From Ligula intestinalis (lineage: Eukaryota > Platyhelminthes > Cestoda > Diphyllobothriidea > Diphyllobothriidae), in NCBI GenBank assembly GCA_036362985.1, contig JAYGXS010000003.1:1573605-1637604 (forward strand): a DNA stretch of 64,000 bases, given 5' to 3'. Both the position numbers and the translations under genes were made by a program. Of the stretch, positions 10,560 through 22,330 are shown one piece after another. Every line of letters begins with the position of its first letter. The stretch's first letter is position 1. Under the pieces are notes generated by a model. That model did not search any database and was not told where the DNA came from. It worked only from the letters and a program-made list of their open reading frames with translations.

Positions 10560-10960
10560 AGGTCGAGAGGGTAAAACCTTGTCACCACGTCCTTTAGGTC
10601 CTGTTATTTAAGCGAAATAGAGGAGTTGGGTGAACAGAACGGTAGGATGAGTTTATTCTGTACAGAAGGAATGGAGAATAGACCCACCCATCCACTAGGG
10701 CGGCTTGGTCCGCAAGGCCAGAATGAAGTCAGTCACCGCATGGAGGTCCTTATGAGTTGCCCTTGAGAGCCAATGACCAGATGAATTGAGACCAACCAAC
10801 TTAACGAGGCTAGCCTACTAATGCGGACATCTCATTGGGCAGATTGAGGTCAGCCCACTAAATGTGGCTTCTATCGAAGTCAGCCGCCGCCCAATAGATA
10901 GATCGAGGCTCGTCACTACGAGGCGTCATGCCTGGCGAGACGCGGAGCAAAATGGCGCTA
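10560..10960 (-). mobile_element. SINE-like repeat with TTCTGTACAGAATAAA tail
   Basis: The minus strand carries CATTGGCTCTCAAGGG, AACTCATAAGGACCTCC, then CTATTCTCCATTCCTTC, TTCTGTACAGAATAAACT and a degenerate GGACC-type end. The same order is found at 22080-22330 on the plus strand. It is non-coding and probably non-autonomous. Confidence 0.6.
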
Positions 10961-11899
10961 GCGTGCTACTAGAAGTGCTCCCTTCCAAAACCGAAGTTCG
11001 AGCGATGAAAGAAATCAAATGAAGGCAGAAAAGTTAAATAAAAGGATTGAGTTACGGACCAGCGTGTGTAATTGTGGCTGACATGAGTGAGTCAGGTTGA
11101 AGGAAATGTTGTGACTGGTGTACATAGTGGCCGTGCGAGAAAAGCATGCGGCTGGCTTAGTGATAATTGCAACGACACGGCCTCACGCAGTCGTGACCAG
11201 GGATCACAAGGGATCACTGCATAGCCATTGTAGTCTGACTTTCCGTCCAGAGTGGAGGAGCAAGTCATCCTGTAAAATAGTGATCTTGCAATGTATGCTA
11301 GATTTAAGCACGTCTGATTGTTTTTTTGATATATAAGAAACTTTTTTTTTCGTCGCCTCTCTAGTTCACAATCTGATAATCCGATCTGATATGTCAGCTG
11401 ATGCCAAAAAAGAGGATGAATGATGTCACAAGGGACTTATATGTCAGCTTGCCACGCATATGTAATCGATAATTCTGCATCGTCTGGTTGGCGGCAGACG
11501 ATTAATTACTCTTTCACGGCCCCGCAGACAAGGCTTGACTGCAGCAAACACACAACTTCGCAGACACAGCTACAGAGCAGACGTATTGGCGGTTGGCGCA
11601 CTACACAGCCTCTTTACTGTCTATTTTCCGGCAGTAAAGTTTTGTCCACCAACACCATTTTCTTTGAATTGTGATTTGGGGGAACCTTCTGTTTTTTAGC
11701 ACTACTAGCTGCGACAAGCCTTCCCGTGGATTGAGTCACCAGAGCGGCTGCCTGAGCTATAGGATTTGACTGCGTGTACTGTGCACATGACCTAATCCCG
11801 CACAGAATGTACAGACCTTGTAGCACCTTCCATCTTAAGCGCCAAGTGAGGCATTAGATCACGTGATCGCAGATCTTGGATAGTCAGTAACAAGCTGCC
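10961..11899. other. No feature recognised
   Basis: No gene or known repeat family was recognised. Several frames of 70-100 codons are open, but they show no family features. Confidence 0.35.
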
Positions 11900-12235
11900 C
11901 CAACTGTCAATGCCTTGCGGCTGCTTGCAATTGCGCATGCACAAGCATGCCCACGCCAATTCAGTCTGGTTCATCATCTCCCTGTGGCTGACTCACACAG
12001 GGCCTTACCGCGACGACTGCCACGCTCACGGACTTCTGAAACCAGCCCTCTCGCTAGTGGTTGTGCACTCGTCCGACAGTCAGTTTCCTCCTATCTATTC
12101 TTTATTCCCTCTGTACAGAATAAATTACTTTTCCCAGCTTGTGTTTCATTACTATTCTTCTCCTACGGAGCTGAACTTGAAGATCGAAACAGCAATGGTT
12201 TTTTCGATTACCTAAAGCCACAGCGGTAAGCATAC
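11900..12235 (+). mobile_element. SINE-like repeat with TTCTGTACAGAATAAA tail
   Basis: The order of landmarks is GACTCACACAGG, GACGACTGCCACGCTCAC, a GTCCGACAGTCAG box, CTATTCTTTATTCC, CTGTACAGAATAAATTA and GAAGATCGAAAC. These match the other plus-strand copies. No internal reading frame is conserved between copies. Confidence 0.6.
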
Positions 12236-12589
12236 CGGAATTTTACAATGAGACTATGAGCATATGTTATCTCACATGCCTGCGAATTTTTGAAGCACAA
12301 TGGTCCCTACTAGTGGCTAATAAATCCTCAGCTGACACCATAAAGAAGGAGGTATGTTCTCCCGACAGCCTACTAGTTAGCCGTTCAGATAAAACGCACT
12401 GGATGGTCGCTATGAGGTCTGAATGGAACCGTTGGATGGCAAGCATTTAAGGTATAACTTTCAGCGAACTGTAATATGATCTATAGTGAAGTATATATGC
12501 TGAGACAGTCAACCGCACTTCCATACTCCTCTCTTGCCCGTGCAACATTCGAGTATTCGGGCCTATCAATCAAGAACAACGAGTCTGGG

Positions 12590-12830
12590 CCTCAGGTGAG
12601 AACTCAGGCAATCGATTTATCGATTTGGCGCTGGCGTACATAGCCCGGCATAGTCACCTTCTGACTAGCGTAACTGGCTTTTGATTGGTCAATGACTTCT
12701 TCAAAAAATTTTTGTTCTATCGTTGCCGCTTTTATCTTTGACGATAAAATCCAGGAAAATTTCAAAAGTTCAGTCCAATAAAGGTATAATTCCAGTGATC
12801 GACGTGTCTTCCGCTTTACCTAGTTAGCAT
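12590..12830 (+). repeat. PLE-tail-associated repeat
   Basis: AATCGATTTATCGATTTGGC and the sequence after it recur at 54885-54960 and 57800-57850. Further on, TTTTATCTTTGACG, CAGTCCAATAAA and CCAGTGATCGACG resemble the PLE 3' tail at 24935-25020. It is interpreted as a degraded PLE 3' region. Confidence 0.45.
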
Positions 12831-12879
12831 CCTTTCAAGCCACTTTACGCCGGTAAGCACGCTTAGTGTTTACCTTTTA

Positions 12880-13810
12880 TACACGATTTCAGGGTTTAAG
12901 AAGAGGTAGACATGTAACGGGAGCTTTATTCGCTGGATGTTTCGGATTCCAGCTCGAAACCATCTTTAGAGGCAACATCGGATAAGGGTAATTACTGCAT
13001 AGGGAGTTGCAATAGTTATAGAATGCAATTGCTACGTTAATGCATACCCATCACAATAAACGTCCCTCCCCCTTCGTCAGGGATACTTTTCCACTGGTGC
13101 GCTAATAGCTTCCTGGGTGGCATGGGTGTCATTATCTGCTGAAGGTTCAGCATCCCTGTTGGTGGTCCATGTAATGATTACCCGGCCACCTGGCTCGCCA
13201 GTACTGGCAGTAAAAATTGTTTAGACCCAAGCGCTCGGCAAGAGTCTAATTTTTTTGATCAAACACAGTCTCAGCACAAAATCTGGATTTGGCGACTGGT
13301 TTCACTTTAAAAAAATGACCCCTGTGACTCATGGCTCACGCGATTGTCACCTTTCGCGAGAACGTCGGCCTCATCAAAACTTGAATTTTTGGCTATTTCT
13401 CGTAGCATGAGCCGCGAGTGGACAATTAGCGTCAATTTTTTGCACTGCAGACACATTTTTGACAACCCACGTCCGCACCAGTCTTCCATTTAGTTGCTTT
13501 GCCCGCACCTGCACTAGATCCTTTTAAAGACTCCAGATCTCTCTGGGCGTGGCAGGGATCCTCTGGTCTTCTTACTTGACGCCAAGTTGTTGCCTCCGGT
13601 CTCTGTGTGACTCCATCTCCGAGTGGTGCTAGAAGGCGGCTGACGGCTTCCGGGTCGCTTCTGACATTTGGAATCGCTCACCAAACTTTGCCTTCCGGTA
13701 CAATACAGTGCTTCTCGACAGGCCAATCTTACGTCTTTGACACAACTGCGTTTTTGGCGGCTGTTGACGTTCGGTGTTTGTATCGTATCTGCCGCTGTCC
13801 TGCACACATT
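12880..13810 (-). mobile_element. PLE subfamily D, linker, GIY-YIG remnant and 3' end
   Basis: On the minus strand 13514-13807 encodes the region between reverse transcriptase and endonuclease, including a degraded LPRPERSGVFKRI motif matching the PLE pattern of a PLP..R.GVVY-like entry to the nuclease. Then 13307-13489 gives SSFDEADVLAKGDNRVSHES, the nuclease C-terminus. A 3' UTR with a CTGGTGCGCTAATAGCTTCC-type block on the plus strand is shared with 30330-30350. A hammerhead-like motif follows. Frames are broken, so the copy is dead. Confidence 0.62.
12931..12972 (-). ncRNA. Hammerhead-like motif of PLE-D
   Basis: On the minus strand: CCT, CTAAAGA (expected CTGANGA; G5 is A), T, stem II GGTTTC/GGAATCC around GAGCT, GAAAC, ATC as cleavage triplet, then CAGCG. 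The core change predicts loss of activity. Its sister at 30813-30854 has different core changes. Confidence 0.5.
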
Positions 13811-15179
13811 GCTCTTTAAGCCACCATAATCCTTGCGTTAGCCGAGGCGATCAAAGGAGGTCAGCTGCCTGTTGCACAACCATTGCGCAACGGAAAAGCA
13901 GCCAATTTAGCCTTCCGCTACTTCTGCATCGGCGGCATTTACTGGGCACAGTTGTTGATGAGACCGGTATCTTCCTCTCTCTCCTCTAGCAGAGGCTACT
14001 AACTTCTTTATGATGATGTGGCCATTGCGTGTAGATAAGCTGTGTGCTTAAGTGGCTGCGTTGCATTTACAAGTACCGGAAAGCTTGCTCTTATAGGGGT
14101 GGAGGGGGGGCGGCTTTTATTTCTTACTCTCGATGTCTCACTCCAGAATACTCGCAGTGACTAGGAATATTACCGTCTGAGGGCAGTCAAAAGTACGCGG
14201 CATAGTTGAACAACTTTTCAAAATATGAATGAGAAAAAAGGAAGCACTAGGTGGAAAAATCGCAAGAACCTTTAAAATGGAGTGACCAAAGAAAGTAAAC
14301 TAAGACAGGTAACGTAGAAACTTAATATTATCAGAATGTTTAAAAAAACAGTGATTATTTCTGTTGCCTGCCCGTTAAGCTGTCTTAACGTGACGGGTCT
14401 CATGCGCTAAGTGTTCCGGGGTGTGTTCCGACGAAACATTTTGGCAACAGTTTAATTTTGGTCACCAAACAGTTTATTTAAATAATTGATTATTCGCGCG
14501 CGATAATTAAATGACCTTATACAGCACAACTGGACACAATCGTCGACTCTTCATCATCTTTCTCATCAACTCTTTATAGATTGTATAGAGATTATATTGA
14601 TATGATGAAGCGATTATACAGAGATGCTATAGAGCCGATTGTAATAAGTGCACGCAAATATCGGGTTATTTGGTTATTTGAATAATTGTTCCTATAACTT
14701 TCCACTTTTATACGCTCTACGGTTTAAAATTATTTTTTCCATGTCCGGGGATGCCCACCCAGGCGTGAAGTTTGGTCCCCTGACTGACCAAGTACTCGCA
14801 CGTGTTCGAAGCCGGAGCCGTGCCCTGTCGTTGATGCGTGGGCGGCTACCAGGACAAGCTTGTCCTTCCGTCGCACGGTGAGTTCGGGCTGGTGCATTCT
14901 CATGAGAACCCGTTTGGCGGGTGCAGGATGCATGAACTTCACGCGCAGAATCAATTAACAGACATGTCGATCTTCCTGATGTCTGCCTAGCTTTGCGCAA
15001 ACAGATCGAGGGCAGAGGTCATTCCGGCAGAACTGAGTCAAATATGCAGTAAGCTGTGCATTTGTTTCATTCATTGACAATGAGCTCGCGGGAGAGTGCA
15101 AAACATTGAACAAATAAACCACTGGTCCCAGAGAAAGTTTTTATCTTACTTTGTTTGAACGAAACTGAATTGTATCTGC
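13811..15179. other. No feature recognised
   Basis: Non-coding sequence of mixed composition. A G-rich run (14100-14110) and AT-rich stretches are present. No gene or repeat family was recognised. Confidence 0.35.
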
Positions 15180-15290
15180 TACCGCTCTCTGACTATGTCT
15201 CTGATGACGAATCCGCGACGGATCTCCAAACGTCAGGCAAATAAAAATATTATCCCAGCGATCGAGTCCTCTTCTTCTTGAAGCTAAAAT
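15180..15290 (+). mobile_element. PLE 3' tail fragment
   Basis: Contains a hammerhead-like motif, a CAGGCAAATAAAAATA box, CCCAGCGATCGAGTCC and a CTTCTTCTTG tract, the usual order of the PLE 3' tail. The upstream coding region is not recognisable. Confidence 0.6.
15197..15238 (+). ncRNA. Hammerhead-like motif, complete CTGATGA, G12 changed
   Basis: Stem I GTCT (15197-15200) pairs with AGGC (15235-15238). The core CTGATGA is at 15201-15207. Stem II is ATCCG (15211-15215)/CGGAT (15219-15223) with a CGA loop. Then CAAAC (15227-15231) stands where GAAAC is expected, and GTC at 15232-15234 precedes the predicted cleavage. The palindrome ACGT replaces a looped stem III. The G-to-C change hits the catalytic G12. 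Confidence 0.6.
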
Positions 15291-15680
15291 CGCATTTAGC
15301 GTTAAACCGTAAGTGGCCAAAAATGCACTTGCAACTCAAAGTGTGATAGTTCTTTGTTCTATTCTATGTTTGCGATCAAATTAATCATTTTCCTTGCTTT
15401 ACTCCGCATGCGATATTTCCTTTGATTTATCCGTGATCAAGTAAGCTCGGGGGTCCACGTAATGTTTGCGCATTTAAGGTGGGATTTATAAGGCGGACCA
15501 GTACCTGGACTTTGATCGTGGAAATTGTGTTGAGCGGCAAAACTGCCATCAGACTGCTTCAAAGTTCCACGATCAGCAGAGCACGAGACCAAGTGCCTTC
15601 TACAAGCTTATTATGACTTAGTTTGATGAGTACATCATGGAGTTGATTGCGGTTGTTCAGCCAGCTGGTTGGTAAAACCC
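15290..15680 (+). repeat. Direct repeat, copy 1
   Basis: Matches 17180-17620 in the same orientation: TTGCTTTACYYCGCATGCGA, GATTTATAAGGC, TTTGATCGTGGAAATTGTGT, CTGCTTCAA and GTTGTTCARCCARCTGGTTGG. It is non-coding. A MITE and a SINE fragment lie between the copies. Confidence 0.6.
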
Positions 15681-15714
15681 TTTATTCATTTGACCCACTT
15701 GTGAAAACTCGACG

Positions 15715-15796
15715 GTTTCGGTGGCATTCGAGCCCAAGCTAGTGAGGGAAAGGCTTCAGTACAGCCACCACTCTAACCAACTGAGCTTCGAGGTCC
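15715..15796 (-). mobile_element. tRNA-like SINE head (second SINE family)
   Basis: The minus strand has a box A match (AGCTCAGTTGGTTAGAGTG) and a box B match (GGGCTCGAATGCC) spaced by a long insert that includes CTTTCCCTCAC. Relatives are at 37706-37770 and 62935-63010. The inter-box spacing and lack of acceptor pairing argue against a functional tRNA. Confidence 0.55.
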
Positions 15797-15889
15797 CACT
15801 TTGAACCATGAGTGGAATCAACTTTGAGTTAATGTACCCGCCCACTGAAATGCGTATGGAATTCACCAACTCAGACACAGTAAGCTGAC

Positions 15890-16879
15890 TGCCTAAGGAG
15901 GACCTAAGGAGAACTGCCCTAGTTCCAGCATTTCTTCCTACGAAAATGGTACGTATAGGGGTTCATGGGTAGGGTCTTGGGATAGGCAGTAGGATATACG
16001 TTAATAACTACTAAATGCATTTTAATTTTATTACATTAAGAAAGGTTTTTGATTTATTTCTGTCAATTTTCCCAATCTGTATTGACGTTTAACGTTATGC
16101 GAAAAAAACCTGATTATTAAAGTACAGGTTTCTTGAAATTCCTAAAGTATATCGATAATGGTTAGGAGGTTGTCTACTTCAACTTATCAGCGGTCCAACT
16201 TACCGTTCTGTATTGAGATTAGCATGGTCCGCAACGCAAATCGCCACGCCCATCTTCAATTTACACACAGAATAACTTACGCCTAAACACTCACCCTTGT
16301 TTCTACTCGCAGCGGACTGTCACCGATCCGGACTAATGTTTCTCTTTTTGCAGTCCTGTCGGCGGACTCTGCAATTAGCAAAGAAGACTGAGGCCACAGC
16401 TTGCCCCCTCGGTGATGATGCTGGGAACGTTCGCCGTTCCACCCCGTTGGATCCCCCCAAAAATCGGACGTTTTTTTCTCTTTTTTCTCCTAAACCCCAC
16501 ACATCCCCCCCCCCCCCCCCCACAAGAGCGAGAGTTTTTCTCCTAAAAAGCCCTTAGAAGTTTTTTTCACTCTCTGGTACTATTTTTCCCACTCCATGAC
16601 TCAGTACAACTGGCCTCGCCAACAGTCTGAGATACAATTTTTCTGCTAACACGACACATATGTACGAATAGGGAACTCAAAGGTAATTTACCTACATATC
16701 CCTCAATATACTGATACACCCAGCGGCCGCGAGAAACAAATTCGACAACATTTTTTACCTTTTCACTGATCTCTTAAAATTTTCTTCGCTGAATATCCTA
16801 TTATTTATTCTCAAAAACCCTATAACCACTGTTTCCGTAGGAAAAAATGCTGGAACTATGGTATAGGAGGTGCACTACT
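15890..16879 (+). mobile_element. MITE family T, copy 1, with internal insertion
   Basis: Same non-autonomous DNA element as 27578-28107 and 39224-39779. Its long terminal inverted repeats carry CCTACGAAAATGGT / GTTTCCGTAGG and TATAGGG / CCCTATAACC boxes, and the interior reads AGGAGGTTGTCTACTTCAAC. The right end is followed by TA (16880-16881), the presumed target duplication. The left border is degenerate. An unrelated segment of about 435 bp (about 16283-16718) interrupts it before the CCAGCGGCCGCGAGAAAC block. Confidence 0.65.
16283..16718. other. Insertion within MITE T copy 1, with 17-C run
   Basis: Extra sequence relative to the other MITE copies. It contains a run of 17 cytosines (16505-16521), a CT-rich stretch and no recognised gene. 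No target duplication could be set with confidence. Confidence 0.5.
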
Positions 16880-17164
16880 TAAACTTCTTATGCCGGATTT
16901 TCTTTGCAATCAATAACATATGTTGCAGTAGGCTGATGGGGGGATGAATTTCCCCAAGTGTGATAAAACTCACGGTTCTCGGTGAGGGCCTCGCAGCTCC
17001 GTTGACCCTACGGAGCCGTTTTCTTGGTACTGTACTTTTAAATCCACAAAGACCGCTGAGTTTTCTCCCATGTGAGCCAAATGAATTATTCAAATCTGCC
17101 AAAAATGCTCGCTACTAAATCCTTTTATCTCATTCGATGGAGTCTGACTCTTCGGAAAATTTTT

Positions 17165-17620
17165 CATTTAAATTTGTTTGAAATCGCATTCAACATTAAT
17201 CCGTGAATGGGTAAAGTCAAACCCGTGCTAAAATTACTTTGTCTAGATGCAAATAACGCCTCTGTACTTACCTACAATTCTGAGTTTTCAATGTTTTAAT
17301 TTTCTGTGATTGCAACTAAATTAACCTTTTTCGTTGCTTTACCTCGCATGCGATATTTCTTCCGATTTATCTGGGATCAAGCAGGCTCGGGAGTTAATGG
17401 AATGTTCGTGCACCTATGGAGAGATTTATAAGGCAAACCGGCACCTGGAATTTGATCGTGGAAATTGTGTTTAGTTGGTAAACCGCCAACAAGCTGCTTC
17501 AATGTGGCTGAATTAGCAGAGTTCGGGCACACGTGCTTTTGAAAGGCTTATTACGACTTTGTTTAAACAGCAGGCCGTGGATTAGACTACAGTTGTTCAA
17601 CCAACTGGTTGGGTCATCAA
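17165..17620 (+). repeat. Direct repeat, copy 2
   Basis: Second copy of the sequence at 15290-15680 (see landmarks there), moderately diverged. No reading frame is kept between the two. Confidence 0.58.
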
Positions 17621-20600
17621 CCTTAATTACCGTTGATCGGGCAATTCTTTTTAACAACTGGCCTCTGAAGGTTCCTGGTTAACGGCGTCGGTTTTGGAAA
17701 AAAATTCCACACGCCGATGATTCACACCGTAAGAGGAAGTACATCTTTCCAGAATTTATTATCTTTAAGCTTCGTCTGCTCCTTCAGACATGGTCGAAGT
17801 AATAATTAGGCACTGAATAGCCGTTTAACAAAAGCACGTTCCGTTTGTGCGTTGAGTCAATCCGTTTCAGATTTGGAGGTACTTAACAGGACAATCCCAT
17901 TATCTATCTATCATTATTGTTCGAATGTCTGAAAAATGGTTCTCCTCAAGGAAATACTGCTTCTTAGATGTTCAGATATCCACCTTCTTTAATTAAAGAT
18001 TATTTTTGAAATAATTGTGTGATTCGCAGGTTTTTAGGAATAAAAAGAAGTTGTTTATTCATCCCAATACCTGGACTAACGCAAATTTGTTTCTGTTGGA
18101 AAATTCCTAGTTCCTGGAGTGTCCAGTTGAAGGGGTTTCTTAGGATAAATGGATTACCTCATTTTGGAGTTCTAGAAACTCTCAGGGGTTTACCTCATGC
18201 TAATTTAATTTAAAAGTTGGAAATGTCAGAGAAACAAGAGTACAGGAATTTAAGCCAAATGATTGCCAAAATTTGTTTAAAAAAGACACACAAAGTAGGA
18301 AATTCGTCCACTTTCAGCAAATGTAAGAACTCGTGTTAGGATAGTTTTTAAATCCCTGCGCTCCACTGACCACTTTCTTGGGTTTATGAAAATACTTTTA
18401 AGCGACGAAAGCATTGTTGCCAAGGGAAACCTAATGCGAAGCTTTTTTGTTAATTCAAGTTCAATTTGCAGGTGTCTCCTCCACTAAGGATCATTCCAGG
18501 CGTGCTTAGTTGGGAGAATTTTCTGAAGCCACCAGATTTTCCTCGTTTGGGATCTATAATTTCTCGGAGGGGTATGTCCTTTCAATGAAAACAATAGCAA
18601 AATAACAAAATATCAGATAAAGTAGATTGTATGAATAAAAGACAGCCAATTTGTCAGAGGAACCTACTAAATTGAGACAATACAGGGCCTATAGCCATTA
18701 ATATTTTATGTAAAAAGTTATATTGGGACAGCAGTCTACTATCAGCATTACACGGATTCGATTCTCCGCGTTTTAGGGTGACCGCAATAATGTTTTTGAC
18801 ACGTCCATTTGTGCAAATTTGCAGACCAGCGAATAACCTCATTTTTCAGTTCTGGATGCTCTCGTGTGGCTTACGTCATGAAAGGGTAATTTAAAAGTTT
18901 ACTGTCAGAGAAATGAGTGAAAACAACACCACAAACCAGATGTTTTGGCATGAAGACATGAAAAAAAAAATACATGAAATAAAGCTTACGTTCATTTTTA
19001 GGTAGCTGTAGAAATTCGTGCTACAAAATTGTTCGGTTTTAATTGTTGCATAGACCAGGCATTCTGAGTTAAAGGAGAGAAAAGAGAAAAGACTTTGACA
19101 AAACAGGAAAAATATAAAAAATTATTTTGAATTCTGAATTAACTGCCTCGTCTTATCTCTATTGAATGCTTTCGCTCAATTAATCGTACTGCGTACGTAA
19201 CATTTTGCTACAGAGAGTTTTTAATGCATTTGTAGCAAGGATTTTTTGGAGGCTAGAATTTTGTGTCTTTATTACCTGAAGTGTAAACGCGCGCTGAGCT
19301 GGCTAAAGAACTTTAGGTGAATTGTTTTGAGTTGTACTTCAATCGTACAGTTGCTATTAAATAACCATCTGTACAGGCAGAAGAAAAAGAAAGAGTTATT
19401 CTTGGCTTAGTTGGCTGGTTTCTCAAGCCCTCTGGCAACTCATCGTAGAAAATGTCGATAATTAAACTCCTCTTTGCTCAGTAAGCAGGATAGGACTTAA
19501 ATATATGGTGCTCGAAAATTATTTGCTCCTTTTAAAAGTTGGAATTGAAAAGATCGTTATTGCCGCATATATTGGTAAACCAGGACAAAGCAGAAGGAAA
19601 TTCGCACAGAAAATGAATACTTAAAGTCTGGAGGATTCCAAATCCAGTGTGTACCGGCATTTGCATGAAAGCTTGGGGAAATCTCTAGATGAACAGAAAA
19701 ATAAATCAAAGATCGGATGTTTTGCTCTAAAATGGTGGACTGTGGAAAATAGGAGGCAAGTCCTCTTCTCGCCGTTTGAACTGTTCCATCCGTTTAGCTC
19801 TAAAATTTGACGTTATTGAGATCCAAATCGTAACATGGTTGAAAAGGTTGAAGTTTGAAAGTTTAGCCCTACGGTCTTTGTGTGGGGGAAATGCCCCATG
19901 AAGAGGTCTCTGACCTACACCATGTACCATACGGTTAACAAGTGTATGATGAATATTTTAAAGAGGGGATTTGAAGCAAAAATGGGTTGAAAGATTGGAA
20001 AAAAATCGCGTAAGCAGGTTAAAATTTGAGAATAAACTTGTTCCAGACATATTGAGAATTTATTTTTTATGCAGGGCGGAGCCACACCTCATACAGATCC
20101 TAGAGACCCCTAGATTGCTGTCACAGAAAATTCCAAGTTTCTAGAGGACTGCTCAAGCCTTGGTAATATGGTTGACGAGAAACGGCTTGCTCCTTCTATT
20201 TTGTTGAATTTGCGAACTCTCTGCTGGATGCCTGGATAAAACTACGCTTGCACACACTCCAGAATCTAATACTTTCGATGCCAAGTAGGATAAAAGCTCG
20301 CCTGAAGGTCAAAAAATTTCCTGTAAAGAAAATATTGAAATTTATAGAAATGTACTTTATCTATTACTTGATAAAAAATTTATTTGTTTTAAGAATGCAA
20401 CGAACTTTGGGACACCCCTTATGGGATGCAAAAATTACCATCAAAGGATTCGAAAGATCAGGTGGCGAACGATTCAGTCTGAAGCACTCCCATTTTATTT
20501 AAAATTTCCTTAAAACTTAAAAAGGTATGCATTTGAAAAATGTACATCTTGGCGCACCTGTAGAATAGTACATGCTGCTTAAATTCTTTTCTTCAGACAA

Positions 20601-21149
20601 AGAATTATTTTTCAGCTTTAAAAGCCTTGTAATTATCATGTACACTGAATCATCCACCATCTTTCTACCCTTAAACTACATCCGAACTTTGATCTTCAAA
20701 GTAAACTCATTTTGTCTGCTCTTGGCCATGTAGGTAGTGTCTACTTCTCATAAAACACATATTAGGTCACCTTCTTCGTAGCTAGGGTTCATAAAAGAAT
20801 TCTAGGCTACGCGACTAATAATCTCTCGAATGTATCAAGTTAAGTCCAAACTACACACTTATTTTAACCTGAAGATGACTTCGTTTACTTTTGATAGGGC
20901 ATTATATGAATTTAGAGATCCCGAGTCAAGATTCAGGCAGGTCGCACCCTGCGGAGACAGCAACTCCATTAGACTGGAATCTGAGTCTTCACTTTCTCGA
21001 CTAAGTCATATTTGATCGATCATTCAGCAAACTTCAATTAAAAGTATATTGCATTTCTCTACAAATAACGGTCACTGGGGCAGGCTTCGATTAGAAACAC
21101 AACGTTCAAAGCGGTTAAATTGGTAAATTAAAAATTTTGTATGAATAGC
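17621..21149. other. AT-rich spacer, no gene recognised
   Basis: About 3.5 kb of AT-rich sequence with frequent stops. No coding, RNA or repeat family was recognised, apart from vague similarity to itself around GTTTACCTCATGC (18188) and TGGCTTACGTCATG (18866), where GGAGTTCTAGAAACTCTC and TTCTGGATGCTCTCGTG also echo each other. Confidence 0.4.
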
Positions 21150-21895
21150 ATATGCATGTACTGTGAGAAGCAGCCATTTACGTTGTTTGCATTTGATCAC
21201 TCTTTTTGACTGCCTTTATACATTCAAATATACGTTATGGAAAAAGTAAACGAATAAATTCTGCACGTTTGGTAGCAAAGTAGGCCTGCTTAAATTTTGT
21301 GCTTAAAGAAGGGGTATTTTTTGAATATTTTTTTAATTCTACTGGCTGTTTCAGCTGAATTTAAGGTTAATAAAATGCGCGCTGTGTATATTCTGTTTAA
21401 GGAATTGCACTTTTTTGCCTAAAGCTTGAAGAAGAAGTCGCATTGTTCACATTAACTATGGAACCAGAGGTAGAGCATGCTCTATATGTCACAGGCGGTA
21501 TTAATAAATTGACTTATGTGGTGTATAATGAAAAACAGCTCATAATCGTAAAAAAGTTCATGATTAAAAACATTTTAACCGAAAGATAAACCTCATTTTA
21601 GTAAAAAAATTTAAAGACTGCGTAACATGTGACAAAACATGTACAAGAGGTAAATTTTTTGTCTATGTTTTCCATAAAATATATTTGAATTTATAATGAC
21701 AGTCAGAATTAATGATAAAATTGCGTATTTCGTAAGTAGCCGATTTTTTCAGAACAGACGTTTTGTTAGCAGTCAGAATGAAACTCATTTAAAAGCCTGC
21801 ATCCTATCCTGACTGAAATGATTGCAGAATACACTTCACGATTACAACTCTACTCATTGCCGATTATCGAAAATGTTCCAATATTTCGCATCTGT
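21150..21895. repeat. Foldback element, copy 1
   Basis: The left arm (about 21153-21298) and right arm (about 21598-21895) are inverted relatives: TGACTGCCTTTATACATTCA left and its near-complement TTTATAATGACAGTCA right, together with the TTATGGAAAA / TTTTCCATAAAA pair and further matches. The same family lies at 34770-35715, and a single arm at 4190-4545. It has no coding content and the ends were not defined. Confidence 0.6.
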
Positions 21896-22079
21896 TGACA
21901 TATACACGAATTCTAGGCCGTACAGTAGTATCTCTCACTGCACATAAAATATATGAATCATTGTCTTCCACGATATTCGCAGGATTGAATGACGGTTTAC
22001 AATTTTGTGACCCTGTAGTGCCCCTATTCCACAAATACCCTCGTGATGGCTGGCCTCGATATACCTTTTGTATAGCTAC

Positions 22080-22330
22080 TAAATACGCGAGAACGCCCAC
22101 AGTCATCTGGCCTCAATCTCTCTGCTCATTGGCTGTCATGGCTAACTCACAAGGACCTTAATGTTTTCACTGTGCTCAGGCCAGCACTCCGGACACAGCC
22201 GCCCTAGCGGAAGGACGTACGTTCTGATAGTTTACTTATTCCTGCCTATTCTCCATTCCTTCTGTACAGAATAAACTGTACCTTCCACTCTGGCCTCCTT
22301 TTACCTCACATTAAGATCGCAGTTGCTAGA
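22080..22330 (+). mobile_element. SINE-like repeat with TTCTGTACAGAATAAA tail
   Basis: CATTGGCTGTCATGGC, AACTCACAAGGACC, CTATTCTCCATTCCTTC, TTCTGTACAGAATAAACT, CACTCTGGCCTCC and AAGATCGCAGTTGCTAG follow the family order. Confidence 0.62.

Noticed and set aside
16505..16521. Polypyrimidine tract or splice signal
   Set aside because: It is a pure C homopolymer within an insertion; no exon is recognisable beside it.
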